Of a stretch of 64,000 nt of DNA, positions 55,670 through 64,000 are shown one piece after another. Position numbers and translations under genes: made by a program. The stretch lies in contig CAMHCS010000001.1 in assembly GCA_946183785.1 (NCBI GenBank), positions 62,001 to 126,000 of the forward strand, in the 5' to 3' direction. Positions within the stretch are counted from its first letter, which is position 1; each line of letters opens with the position of its first letter. Origin of the DNA: an uncultured Selenomonadales bacterium. GTDB lineage: Bacteria > Bacillota > Negativicutes > Selenomonadales > Selenomonadaceae. The notes under the pieces were generated by a model, which saw nothing but the letters and a program-made list of their open reading frames with translations, did not search any database and was not told where the DNA came from.

Positions 55670-55746
55670 GCGCTCTGAACGACAATTTAGCGCCCTGAAC
55701 GACAAATTTTATGTCGTTCAGGGCGCTAAATTGTCGTTCAAGGCGC
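55670..55746. repeat. 77-bp palindrome with 35-base arms
   Basis: The left arm (55670-55704) and right arm (55712-55746) are complementary at 33 of 35 positions around a 7-base AATTTTA loop. Each arm holds two copies of TGAACGACAA-like sequence, so there are direct repeats inside the inverted repeat. It ends five bases before the -35 of the first autotransporter gene. Confidence 0.9.
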
Positions 55747-55751
55747 TTCGC

Positions 55752-55779
55752 TTGACTTTTGAGTTATTCATCGTACAAT
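55752..55779 (+). promoter_or_regulatory. Promoter of the first autotransporter gene
   Basis: TTGACT (55752-55757) and TACAAT (55774-55779) are 16 bases apart, 40 bases before the ATG. The 77-bp palindrome abuts the -35 on its upstream side. Confidence 0.65.
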
Positions 55780-55818
55780 AAAATAGAGTAAATAAGACTT
55801 CGGAAGGAAGTATGACCA

Positions 55819-58800
55819 ATGAAAACCCGAAATGATTCCCGTACGCAGAAAGCTGCAGGCAGGAAAGCGCAAACCGCTCTCGCTCTCGCCGTATCGCTGT
55901 GGATGGCGAACGGCGCGTTTTGGGCGCCGGGCGTCGCGTCGGCGGAACAGGAAACGGAGGTCACGATTAAAAGCAAGGCGGACGCGGACAGCAAGGTCGC
56001 AGAGGGGAAATTGCGCAAAATAGAGAATGGGCCGGGGGCGGATAAAACTCTCTACTCCCTCAATAACGGTACCAAGATGATGAGGATTGAGAATTGTACA
56101 GGTGCCAGTTTCTACGCCGGGTACAGTGGTGAGGGCGGCGAGGCGTCCGGCTACACCCTTACAGTGGACAACGGCACGTTCTCCGATAAGGAATTGGCCG
56201 GCGGCTATTCGTATTCTAATTCGCCTTCTGGTACGGCCAATAATAACAACGTCTATATCAATGGCGGCGAAGGAGGGGCCAGTGTTTACGGCGGCCGTGG
56301 GCAGGTGGACGCGTCGGGCAATACCGTGGCCATAACCCGCGGTACGGTTGGCGAAGTTACCGGCGGTTTTGCTTACTACGGCAACGCGGGCGGCGACAGC
56401 GCGGATGCCGGCAACAAGGTCACGATTTCCGGCGGCAATGTCAAAATGGTTTACGGCGGTGTGAGCCACGAAGGTAAGGCCACGGGCAACAGCGTCACCG
56501 TCAGCGGCGGTACTACAATCGGAAAGGGTGTTTTCGGAGACGGTGTTTACGGAGGACGCGTCTATAGTACGATCAACGGTGCGGGCGACGCCGAAAAAAA
56601 CATCGTGACCGTCAGCGGCGGCACGATCGACGGTTCTGTTTACGGCGGGATTGTCTGCTCAAACACCGCTGAAGATACTTACGGCGCCACCGCCGCCACG
56701 AGCAATACCGTCACGATTTCCGAGACGGATACCGCTGTCCCCACAATAATCAAAACGGAGATATACGGCGGCTTTTCGGCAAAAGGAGCGGCGAACGAGA
56801 ACACCGTCACGATTTCCGGCGGCGCCATAGGGACAGGCGACACCAATAATGTTTACGGCGGGTATGGCTATACAGGCACGTCGGAGAACAAGGTCACGAT
56901 CAGCGGCGGCAAGATGAGCGGTCAGGTTTACGGCGGATACACAACAGGCGCGACGGGTGCGGCGAACAAGAACGTCCTGGAGATTTCCGGCGGCACGGTG
57001 AACAGGTCGGTCACCGGCGGGTATGTCGATAGTTTGGACGCCGCCGCCACCGCCGCGGGCAATACCGTCACGATTGAGGGCGGTACGGTCAACGGCGACG
57101 TCAACGGCGGCTTTGCGAGCAGTGCCACGGACAACACCGTCACGATTTCCGGCGGCACAATCAAAAATTTGGTTTACGGCGGCAGGGGCAGTACCAAGGC
57201 CACGGACAATACCGTCACGATTTCCGGCGGCACGATAGACAGCAATGGCATTTACGGCGGTTATTCCGATTTCGGCGCAGCCAATGACAACACCGTGGAG
57301 ATTTCCGGCGGCACCTTTAAAAATAAACCCTATATTTACGGCGGCTCCAGTAATGAAGGCAAGGCCACAGGCAACACCGTCAAAATTTCCGTGGCAAACT
57401 TCGAGGCCGGCAGGATTTGCGTAGGCGACGGCGCCACGAGCACGGGCAACACGCTGGTGCTGGACGCCAAAGGCATAGACGTCGACAATAACGTCGGAGG
57501 CGTCCAGACCATCGCCCTGACGAAGAATGTAAAATTTGAAGACAACACGACTGTACTGAAAGCGGGAAAATTCGCAATAGACAACAACGCGGCAACGACG
57601 CTGGACATTTCGGCGGCCAGCTTCGCCGGGGACGGCGCCATGACCCTTCTCGAAGTGACCTCGGGGAACGAGGATGACAACTTAGCCACGATGACCGTAG
57701 CCTATAAGGACGACAAGGGCCAGGCCCAAACCGGCACCCTGACCGTCGATACCCCCGTCCAAATCAAGGCGGGCATGGAAAACGATACCTATGCCCAAAA
57801 CAACGTGACCCTGACCTACGACTCCGACGTGCAGCAGGTAGCGATGAAAGACGCGGGGCAGAAGGTCGTATTTGAAAGCGGGATAAACGGCAGCGTCAAG
57901 GACGTCGCGATGGGTACTGTCCAGTGGCAGAAGGGCTCCACCGCCATGGACGCCGCCGGGGCGGGCTTTACCCTGGACGGCAAGACCACGCTGACCGACA
58001 ACCTCGCCATTGATTTCGCGGGCGCGGAAAAGGACGCCGCCGTCAATGACACCATGACCCTGCTGGCGGCGAATCAGGAGATGGCGACCCTTTCCAACGA
58101 TTTCAGGAACTTCTCCAGGACCATCGAAAAGGAATACAGCGTCGATACGGCGGGCGTATCCATTGACGCGAAGGTGACGGCGACGGCCACAGCAAGCGGC
58201 AAGAGCCTGACTGCCGCCATAACGGCCAACCGTGCGACGAAACTCACCTTCGGCGATGTGAAATGGCTGACCGACGGCGCGCTGATCGACCACAAGACCG
58301 CGCTGACGAATATCTCCTTCGAGGGCGCGGACGTGGACACCACGAACATCTCCTTCACGAACGTCAGCAAGCTGGACGACGACGCGAAAATGACGCTGGT
58401 ATCGTCCTTCGGCACGAGAGCTGGAAAGATCACGGGCTCGGACTTCACCCTCGGCACGCTGACCGGCAAGGGCCATGCGTATTGGGAGAACAACGACCTC
58501 CTGTATCTGGTCACCGAGGGCGCCGGCGGCGACACGCCGGGACCGACGCCGACGCCGGGAGAGGACATCAGCGGCCAGTCGAAGACCGTGGAGCCGGGAG
58601 AGACGGTTACGAAGGACGTGGCGGCCGCCAAGGCAACGGGCAGCAAAACGGCGACCTCGAACACGGCGACCGTTTCCAAAGGTGGCACCGTCGGCACGAA
58701 GGAGAAGCCCGCGAACGTGACGGGCGCCACCACGGAAAGCGGCGCCGCGAAAGAGAACGCGGCGAACATCACCGGCGGCACGGTGAACGGCGACGTGGCG

Positions 58801-61575
58801 GGCGCCACCACGGTAAGCGGCGACGCTGCGGGCAACACGGCCACGGTCACGGACGGCGGCGTGATTGTCGGCTCCGATCCCGAGGAGAAGCCCGCGTTGG
58901 TCGGCGCGATAACGGAAAGCGGCAAGGCCGAGGGGAACAAAGCGAACGTCACCGGCGGCACCGTCACGGGCAGCGTGGCAGGCGCTGTCTCCGGGACGGG
59001 CATCGTTTCCTCGAACACGGCAACCGTTTCCGGTAAAAGCGAGGTCACCGGTACCGTCGTGGGCGCGGCCGCGAAGACGGGAAAGCTGGCGGACGGCAAC
59101 AGCGCGGAGGTTTCCGGCCGGAGCACCGTCACGGGCAACGTGGCGGGCGCGGAAGCGGCGAAGGGAGAGGTTTCCAACAACAGCGCGAGCATTTCCGAAA
59201 AGAGCTTCGTCAAGGGCGACGTGATCGGCGCGGTCACGAAAAGCGGCGTCGCGGTGGCGAATGCCGTGACCGTCACGGGCGACAGCCAGATAAAGAAAAA
59301 CGATCCGGAAAGCGGCGAAGCGAAAGACAAAGAAGTGGCAGGCGGCGACGTGATCGGCGCGATGACGGAAAGCGGCACGGCCTCGCAGAACACGGTGACC
59401 GTCACGGAGAGCATCGTGGAGCGCGACGTCAGCGGCGCGAACTCCACATCGGGCGAGGTCAATACGAACACCGTTACGATTTCCGGCGGCGAGATCGGCG
59501 GCAGCGTCTTCGGCGGCCGCACCGAGGGAACGAAAGGGGCTGTCGGCAACGGCATCGTGCTGGAGGACGCCGAGGTCAAGGGCGACGTCTACGGCGGCAT
59601 GAGCGAGGGCGGCGCCGCCGACGGCAATACGGCAGAGATCTCCGGCGAAGAGACGGTGGTGAAAGGCAACGTCTTCGGCGCTTCGAGCAAGACCGCGTCG
59701 ACGGGCAACAGCGTCACCATGAAAGACGGCACGGTGGGCGGCTATGTCTTCGGCGCCGTGAGCAAAGCCGCGACGAAGAACAACATCGTCACCATGACGG
59801 GCGGCACGGTGAATGGCCTCGTGGGTGGCGGCTGCGAAACGGCCACGGAGAACTATGTCTCCGTCGAGGACGGCTTCGTGGAACAATTCGCGGTGGGCGG
59901 CCTTGCGAGCAAGACGGCGACGGGCAACACCGTCACCATGACCGGCGGCAGAGTCTATAACGGCATCTACGGCGGCTACGGCGAAACCGGGGCGGCGAGC
60001 GGCAACAACGTCTACCTGGGCGGCGGAACGGTATCCGGCATCAGCCCCTCCGAAGCCGTGACCGTCGACGGCTTCACACTCAAGGAAGGCGGCGTCTACG
60101 GCGGCTACAGCGTGAGCGGCACGACGCAGCACAACTGCGTCATCCTTTACGGCACGGCGGACGTCTCCACGGCAAACCTCTTTGGCGGAAACCGGGAAGC
60201 GACAGGCAACACGCTCCATCTCGGCTACGTCGCGGACGGCACGCCGATTCCCTGGAAAGGCGGCGAGAGCGGAGCGAAAGTCAATGGCATCTCGAATTTC
60301 GAGACCGTCAGCTTCGACGTGGTGCAGTGGAACCCCGACACTCCGGCCCTCATCGTCGGGGGAAGCACCTCCAATCTCTCCGGCACGGTCAGCGCGAAGA
60401 ACGTCATCTTCACCGGCGTGGACAAGCTGGCGGCAAAGGACGCCATGACGCTGGTCAAGAACCTCCCGGCGACGGCGAAGGTCGAAGAAACCTCCGCCTT
60501 CACCATCGGCGCCATGATCGAGGGCACAGGTTCCCTTGCCGTCGACGGCAGCGACGTAAAATACACCGTTGAAAGCGTCGGCGCCAGCAAGCAGACTCAC
60601 AACGCGGTCATGAGCGCCGAGGTCGGCATGGCGGCGCTGTCGGCAGGCAACGACTTCATCGGAAACGCCACGGAAGGGCTTGCCCTTGCCTCGAACATCG
60701 GCGCCGACGGCGTATCGACCTACGCCCAGATGGGCGGCGGCACTATGCGTCAGGAAACGGGCAGCCATGTCGACACGCACACCTGGAACGCGATCCTCGC
60801 GTTGGGCCACCAGAACAAGAAAGAAAAGAGCACGACGGAGCGCGACGAATCGCAAAGCGATTCGCTGCATACAACAGACTCTAAGTCGCTTCGCTCCCAA
60901 GAGTCTGTAATATACGGCGCGTTCTTCGAATACGGCAGCGGCAACTATACGACATTCAACGACGCGGGCCAGCGCGGCGACGGCTCCATGCACTACACCG
61001 GCGGCGGCGTCCTCGCGAAATGGACGGCCAGCCACGGTTTCTACGTCGAAGGCAGCCTGCGGGCCGGCACGGTCCATGACGACGCGCGGAACGTGCTGCG
61101 CAATATCGCCACAGGCGTTCCGTACAGCTATGAGACAGACGCGAACTACTTCGGCGCGCACCTCGGCGTAGGAAAGGAAATCGCGCTGGCCAACGGCAAT
61201 ACGGTGGACGTCTACGGCAAGTACTTCTACAACCGTAAGAACGGCGTGTCTTTCAACGCGGGCGGGCAGTTCGACCTCGACGCGGTGACGAGCCAGATCC
61301 TGAGAGTAGGCGCGAGGTACACGGTGAAGCGGGATAAATGGAACTTCTACGCAGGCGCGGCCTACGAGCACGAACTGGACGGCAAGGCCACAGGCACGGC
61401 GGGCGGCCTGGCGATCCGGGGCGCCGAAATCAGCGGCGCCAGCTTCCGCGGCGAGCTCGGCGCGACCATGAAGCCGGACAAGAACAGCCCCTGGAGCCTC
61501 GACCTGAATGTGGCCGGCTTCGCAGGAAAGAAGCAGGGCTTCACCGGAGGCGTCAGCGTGGCGTTCATGTTCTGA
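55819..61575 (+). CDS. Giant autotransporter (type Va) with repeat-rich passenger
   Basis: 1918 residues. A long signal (KTRNDSRTQKAAGRK, then ALALAVSLWMA) cleaves near VASA, residue 42. The passenger has two repeat modules. Module 1 (about 70-560) repeats a GNTVTISGGTI..VYGGY unit of about 25-35 residues, typical of beta-solenoids, and ends in a conserved domain (about 800-900) with LTFGDVKWLTDGALIDHKT. A hinge TPGPTPTPGED (about 905-915) leads to module 2 (about 920-1400), with VTGATTESG and GDVAGA units and then more VYGG units. The C-terminal barrel (about 1595-1918) ends in AFMF. Substrates and adhesion role are unknown. GGAAGGAAG precedes the ATG. Confidence 0.93.
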   Translation: MKTRNDSRTQKAAGRKAQTALALAVSLWMANGAFWAPGVASAEQETEVTIKSKADADSKVAEGKLRKIENGPGADKTLYSLNNGTKMMRIENCTGASFYAGYSGEGGEASGYTLTVDNGTFSDKELAGGYSYSNSPSGTANNNNVYINGGEGGASVYGGRGQVDASGNTVAITRGTVGEVTGGFAYYGNAGGDSADAGNKVTISGGNVKMVYGGVSHEGKATGNSVTVSGGTTIGKGVFGDGVYGGRVYSTINGAGDAEKNIVTVSGGTIDGSVYGGIVCSNTAEDTYGATAATSNTVTISETDTAVPTIIKTEIYGGFSAKGAANENTVTISGGAIGTGDTNNVYGGYGYTGTSENKVTISGGKMSGQVYGGYTTGATGAANKNVLEISGGTVNRSVTGGYVDSLDAAATAAGNTVTIEGGTVNGDVNGGFASSATDNTVTISGGTIKNLVYGGRGSTKATDNTVTISGGTIDSNGIYGGYSDFGAANDNTVEISGGTFKNKPYIYGGSSNEGKATGNTVKISVANFEAGRICVGDGATSTGNTLVLDAKGIDVDNNVGGVQTIALTKNVKFEDNTTVLKAGKFAIDNNAATTLDISAASFAGDGAMTLLEVTSGNEDDNLATMTVAYKDDKGQAQTGTLTVDTPVQIKAGMENDTYAQNNVTLTYDSDVQQVAMKDAGQKVVFESGINGSVKDVAMGTVQWQKGSTAMDAAGAGFTLDGKTTLTDNLAIDFAGAEKDAAVNDTMTLLAANQEMATLSNDFRNFSRTIEKEYSVDTAGVSIDAKVTATATASGKSLTAAITANRATKLTFGDVKWLTDGALIDHKTALTNISFEGADVDTTNISFTNVSKLDDDAKMTLVSSFGTRAGKITGSDFTLGTLTGKGHAYWENNDLLYLVTEGAGGDTPGPTPTPGEDISGQSKTVEPGETVTKDVAAAKATGSKTATSNTATVSKGGTVGTKEKPANVTGATTESGAAKENAANITGGTVNGDVAGATTVSGDAAGNTATVTDGGVIVGSDPEEKPALVGAITESGKAEGNKANVTGGTVTGSVAGAVSGTGIVSSNTATVSGKSEVTGTVVGAAAKTGKLADGNSAEVSGRSTVTGNVAGAEAAKGEVSNNSASISEKSFVKGDVIGAVTKSGVAVANAVTVTGDSQIKKNDPESGEAKDKEVAGGDVIGAMTESGTASQNTVTVTESIVERDVSGANSTSGEVNTNTVTISGGEIGGSVFGGRTEGTKGAVGNGIVLEDAEVKGDVYGGMSEGGAADGNTAEISGEETVVKGNVFGASSKTASTGNSVTMKDGTVGGYVFGAVSKAATKNNIVTMTGGTVNGLVGGGCETATENYVSVEDGFVEQFAVGGLASKTATGNTVTMTGGRVYNGIYGGYGETGAASGNNVYLGGGTVSGISPSEAVTVDGFTLKEGGVYGGYSVSGTTQHNCVILYGTADVSTANLFGGNREATGNTLHLGYVADGTPIPWKGGESGAKVNGISNFETVSFDVVQWNPDTPALIVGGSTSNLSGTVSAKNVIFTGVDKLAAKDAMTLVKNLPATAKVEETSAFTIGAMIEGTGSLAVDGSDVKYTVESVGASKQTHNAVMSAEVGMAALSAGNDFIGNATEGLALASNIGADGVSTYAQMGGGTMRQETGSHVDTHTWNAILALGHQNKKEKSTTERDESQSDSLHTTDSKSLRSQESVIYGAFFEYGSGNYTTFNDAGQRGDGSMHYTGGGVLAKWTASHGFYVEGSLRAGTVHDDARNVLRNIATGVPYSYETDANYFGAHLGVGKEIALANGNTVDVYGKYFYNRKNGVSFNAGGQFDLDAVTSQILRVGARYTVKRDKWNFYAGAAYEHELDGKATGTAGGLAIRGAEISGASFRGELGATMKPDKNSPWSLDLNVAGFAGKKQGFTGGVSVAFMF
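60846..60908. repeat. In-frame palindromic insertion in the autotransporter gene
   Basis: Two hairpins lie side by side inside the coding region. CGAATCGC (60846-60853) pairs with GCGATTCG (60857-60864), and ACAGACTCT (60874-60882) pairs with AGAGTCTGT (60900-60908). Together they encode a polar stretch, DESQSDSLHTTDSKSLRSQE, between HQNKKEKS and YGAFFEYGSG of the barrel. It looks like a small mobile palindrome kept in frame. Confidence 0.6.
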
Positions 61576-61590
61576 CGGAAAAGCGAAGCG

Positions 61591-61771
61591 TATATTAGCC
61601 TTCCACTTGAGGGGAAGGTGTCAGCGAAGCTGACGGATGAGGTGTTCTCGTAACCTAAAGGATGATGTAAGCGCTACGATACAGACACCTCACCCCCCGC
61701 CTTCGGCGGTCCCCGTCCGGGGAGTCCACTGGACTCCCGCGCAGAGTGCCCCCAAATGGGAAGGCTATAAT
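61591..61771. repeat. Inverted-repeat element between the two autotransporter genes
   Basis: The left end TATATTAGCCTTCCACTTG and the reverse complement of the right end (TATTATAGCCTTCCCATTTG) match with few differences. Internally GATGAGGTGT and ACACCTCACC also pair, and GTCAGCGAAGCTGAC forms a small hairpin. It fills most of the gap 61576-61793. The right end contains TATAAT (61766-61771), the only -10 box near the next gene, so the element may supply its promoter. No good -35 is visible. Confidence 0.65.
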
Positions 61772-61793
61772 ACCACGAAAGGAAGGTTACTCC

Positions 61794-64000
61794 ATGAAAA
61801 CCCACAATGATTCCCGTACGCTGAAAGCTGCAAACAGGAAAAAAGCGCAGGCCGCCCTCGCGCTGGCCGTCTCGCTGTGGATGGCGGGCGGCGGGGTGGC
61901 ATCGGCGCAGGAAATAGTCGTTGCCGAGGACTATAATGATAGCGTATACGGAAACACGGCGGACCCCAATGACAAAACCCAATGGCCCTATGTCGGTATC
62001 ACTCCTTCCAATCCCAACAACAACAAAGTTACGGTAAATGCCGGAGTTACGGTAACTGGGTTTATAAGCGGAAGCCTTCATAAGGACAATGACGTGACAG
62101 GCAACGAGGTCATTGTGAATGGCACGGTAATATCCAATGTCATTGGCGGGGAATCAGAAAGTGCGAACGCACAAAACAATATCGTCACTATCAATGGCAG
62201 CGTCGGAAATGATGTTTACGGGGGATATACGAGCACAGGTATTGCAAGCGGGAACAGGGTCACCATAAACGGCACGGTAAACCAAGATGTTTACGGCGGC
62301 CATAGCTGGAACGGCGCGGCGACAGAGAACTGCGTGATGATTTCCGGCGGCACGATCAACGGTGCGGTCAGGGGCGGGTCAGGCAAAACGGGCGCCAATG
62401 ACAACACCGTGACGATTTCCGGCGGCACGATGAAAAGCTTGGTCATGGGCGGGTACATCGACGGTTCGGGCACCGCCACGGGCAACAAGGTCATAATGAC
62501 AGGCGGCAGTGCGCAAGGCAAGGTTTTGGGCGCGAATTTGTGGGAAGGGAAATCGGCGACAAACAATCAGGTAACTGTCAGCGGAGGTACAATCAGCGGC
62601 GATGAGCTTGCCGGGGCATATTCTTCCGACACTTACCCACCGAGCAGCACCTACTATGATGCTGCACACGACGTCTCGAACAATACCGTTACCGTCAAGG
62701 ATTCAGCGAATATCCAAGCGGACATTGACGGCGCGGTGACCAACAACGGCAAGGCGGACAGCAATCATGTCATCATTGAGGACGGCACAGTCAACAAAGA
62801 TGAAGGGTATGGACATATTTACGGCGGACGTTCCAATGGCGGAGGATACGCCACGAACAACACCGTGACGATTTCCGGCGGCACCGTCACAGCGAGAGTG
62901 ATTGTTGGCGGCAGCGCTAAGGGAGGCAATGCCACCGGCAACACGGTCACGGTGTCTTCAGACGTCACGGGCGCTGTGTACGGCGGCGATACAGCTGGCG
63001 GCACGGGCGACGCTACGGGAAATAAGGTCACGCTGAAAGGCGCGACCGCGAAGGTCACGGGCGATGTGTGCGGCGGCTATACAGTGGGCGGCACGAACGG
63101 CGTCACGGGCAATATCGTCACGCTGGACGGCGCGAAGGTCACGGGCGGTGTGTACGGCGGCTATGCAAAGGGCGGCAGTGGCGCCGTCACGGGCAATATC
63201 GTCACGCTGAACGGCGCGACGGTCACGGGCAATGTGTACGGCGGCGGAACGGGAACAGGAGAGGAAAAAGGAACGGGCGACCTCGTCAAGGGCAACACGC
63301 TGAACCTGTTTAGCGCAAACTCGGCGAGCGGCGTCGTGGGAAACTTCGAGAAGATTGTGCTGCAAAACAGCCTTGACGTGAAGTATTACGACGGCACAGA
63401 AGAAAAAATCGCCACGTACAGCCTGACATGGCAGGACGGCGCGACCCTGCTCTCGGCGAAGAAGTTTGAGAACTACGGCACGCTGGACATATCCGGCGCG
63501 ACGATGCTGAAGGACCGGACGACGCCCGGTTCCATGACGCTTCTCTCGTCAGATACGGAGGATAATTTTGCGAATCTGCCCCTGAAGTATTGGGACGGCA
63601 AGGCGACACTGACGGCGGCAAATCCCAGCGTCGAGGTCTTCCGCGCCGCAAAGTCTGATGCAGACAGCGGCGTAACCCTCGACTACAACACGCTCCACAC
63701 TGTCGCCGTCAACGCGGCGGACAGCTACAAGACCGTCACATATAATGTCAGGAGCGACGCGAAAAAGCTGACCTTCGGCGACGTGGAGTGGAAGGACACG
63801 GGCGCGCTGATCGACCATAAGACGAAGTGGGCGGACGTCGACTTCAACGGCGCGGACGTGGACACGACGAAGATTTCCTTCACGAATCTCCAGACCCTCG
63901 ATACGGACAGCAAGATGACCCTCGTCTCGGACTTCGGCACATCGGCGGGCACGATCAACGGCTCGACCTTCACCGTCGGCAAAGGCACGGGCGAAGGCTA
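61794..64000 (+). CDS. Second autotransporter, paralogue of the first (3' end beyond window)
   Basis: The frame is open from ATG 61794 to the window edge, 735 codons, without its barrel. The signal KTHNDSRTLKAANRKKAQ plus ALALAVSLWMAGG matches the first autotransporter closely; cleavage is likely after VASA, residue 38. The passenger has the same VTISGGTI..VYGG repeats (about 80-500). After it comes the same terminal domain, with LTFGDVEWKDTGALIDHKT and GADVDTTKISFTN near residues 655-690. AAGGAAGG lies upstream of the start. Tandem duplication followed by divergence is the simplest explanation. Confidence 0.9.
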   Translation, partial: MKTHNDSRTLKAANRKKAQAALALAVSLWMAGGGVASAQEIVVAEDYNDSVYGNTADPNDKTQWPYVGITPSNPNNNKVTVNAGVTVTGFISGSLHKDNDVTGNEVIVNGTVISNVIGGESESANAQNNIVTINGSVGNDVYGGYTSTGIASGNRVTINGTVNQDVYGGHSWNGAATENCVMISGGTINGAVRGGSGKTGANDNTVTISGGTMKSLVMGGYIDGSGTATGNKVIMTGGSAQGKVLGANLWEGKSATNNQVTVSGGTISGDELAGAYSSDTYPPSSTYYDAAHDVSNNTVTVKDSANIQADIDGAVTNNGKADSNHVIIEDGTVNKDEGYGHIYGGRSNGGGYATNNTVTISGGTVTARVIVGGSAKGGNATGNTVTVSSDVTGAVYGGDTAGGTGDATGNKVTLKGATAKVTGDVCGGYTVGGTNGVTGNIVTLDGAKVTGGVYGGYAKGGSGAVTGNIVTLNGATVTGNVYGGGTGTGEEKGTGDLVKGNTLNLFSANSASGVVGNFEKIVLQNSLDVKYYDGTEEKIATYSLTWQDGATLLSAKKFENYGTLDISGATMLKDRTTPGSMTLLSSDTEDNFANLPLKYWDGKATLTAANPSVEVFRAAKSDADSGVTLDYNTLHTVAVNAADSYKTVTYNVRSDAKKLTFGDVEWKDTGALIDHKTKWADVDFNGADVDTTKISFTNLQTLDTDSKMTLVSDFGTSAGTINGSTFTVGKGTGEG

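Noticed and set aside
56400..57400. Regular short DNA repeats that could suggest a CRISPR array
   Set aside because: Units vary in length, are in frame, and encode a coherent repeat protein with signal peptide and barrel. There are no constant repeats with unique spacers and no cas genes.
57682..61371. A 1229-codon open frame opposite the first autotransporter
   Set aside because: It is the complement of a strongly repeated coding sequence; the apparent repeats are shadows of the GNTVTISGG units.

Overview
The window reads as chromosomal DNA of a GC-rich diderm Firmicute, most likely a member of the Negativicutes (Selenomonas/Veillonella side). Firmicute hallmarks are the cell-division and regulatory set sepF-ylmH-divIVA, ireB-ruvX, pyrR, Mini-III RNase, Rqc2, and a T-box in front of ileS. 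Outer-membrane hallmarks are two giant autotransporters and a PagL-like lipid A deacylase. The B12-dependent methylmalonyl-CoA mutase operon fits succinate/propionate metabolism. The genus is an inference; no rRNA or tRNA gene was found.

Layout. 1-6.0 kb: cobalamin riboswitch, then mutA-mutB-meaB. 6.1-9.1 kb: an MsrA-like protein lacking its catalytic Cys, and a feoA-feoB-Cys-rich peptide operon on the minus strand with a candidate Fur box. 9.5-10.9 kb: a lower-GC glycosyltransferase-methyltransferase fusion. 10.9-21.4 kb: recG, a VTT membrane protein, dapB-asd-ireB-ruvX, then sepF-proC-ylmH-divIVA-lspA-rluD-pyrR, mostly with 4-base stop/start overlaps. 21.6-26.1 kb (minus): rqc2, a P-type ATPase homologue without catalytic motifs, and a PagL-like enzyme. 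26.2-37.0 kb: ispE, gntR, glmU, prs, pepD, a small unknown, cysS-mrnC-thyX-rlmB, a DUF3783-like protein and a coiled-coil membrane protein. 37.1-39.5 kb: an SsuABC-type ABC importer. 39.7-41.9 kb (minus): a protein with a FliD-like C-terminal region and a CorC/CNNM protein. 42.2-46.4 kb: TauE-like exporter and T-box-ileS. 46.5-50.7 kb: an EAL protein with degenerate GGDEF, and an Hpt-CsoR-Hpt trio. 50.8-55.3 kb: polysaccharide deacetylase, SEC-C methionine aminopeptidase, DEAD-box helicase and PPi-type phosphofructokinase. 55.8-64 kb: two paralogous autotransporters, the second cut by the window edge.

The strongest unexplained signals are as follows. (1) A family of five palindromic elements, each exactly 168 bp, at 9286, 21416, 25305, 29229 and 42014. 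Three look identical, one differs by one base, and one is divergent but keeps its central stem by paired changes. (2) A P1B-ATPase-like protein (23345-25267) that has lost DKTGT, the GDG motif and essentially the whole actuator domain. (3) An MsrA homologue with Ser in place of the catalytic Cys. (4) An orphan Hpt-CsoR-Hpt cassette. (5) Long palindromes around and inside the autotransporter locus: a 77-bp one before the first promoter, an in-frame palindromic insertion in the barrel region, and a roughly 180-bp inverted-repeat element between the two genes.

Working together: the Rqc2 and YlmH genes both point to ribosome-associated quality control. SepF, DivIVA, LspA and the autotransporters serve envelope and division. 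The mutase operon, MeaB and the riboswitch form one B12-responsive unit.
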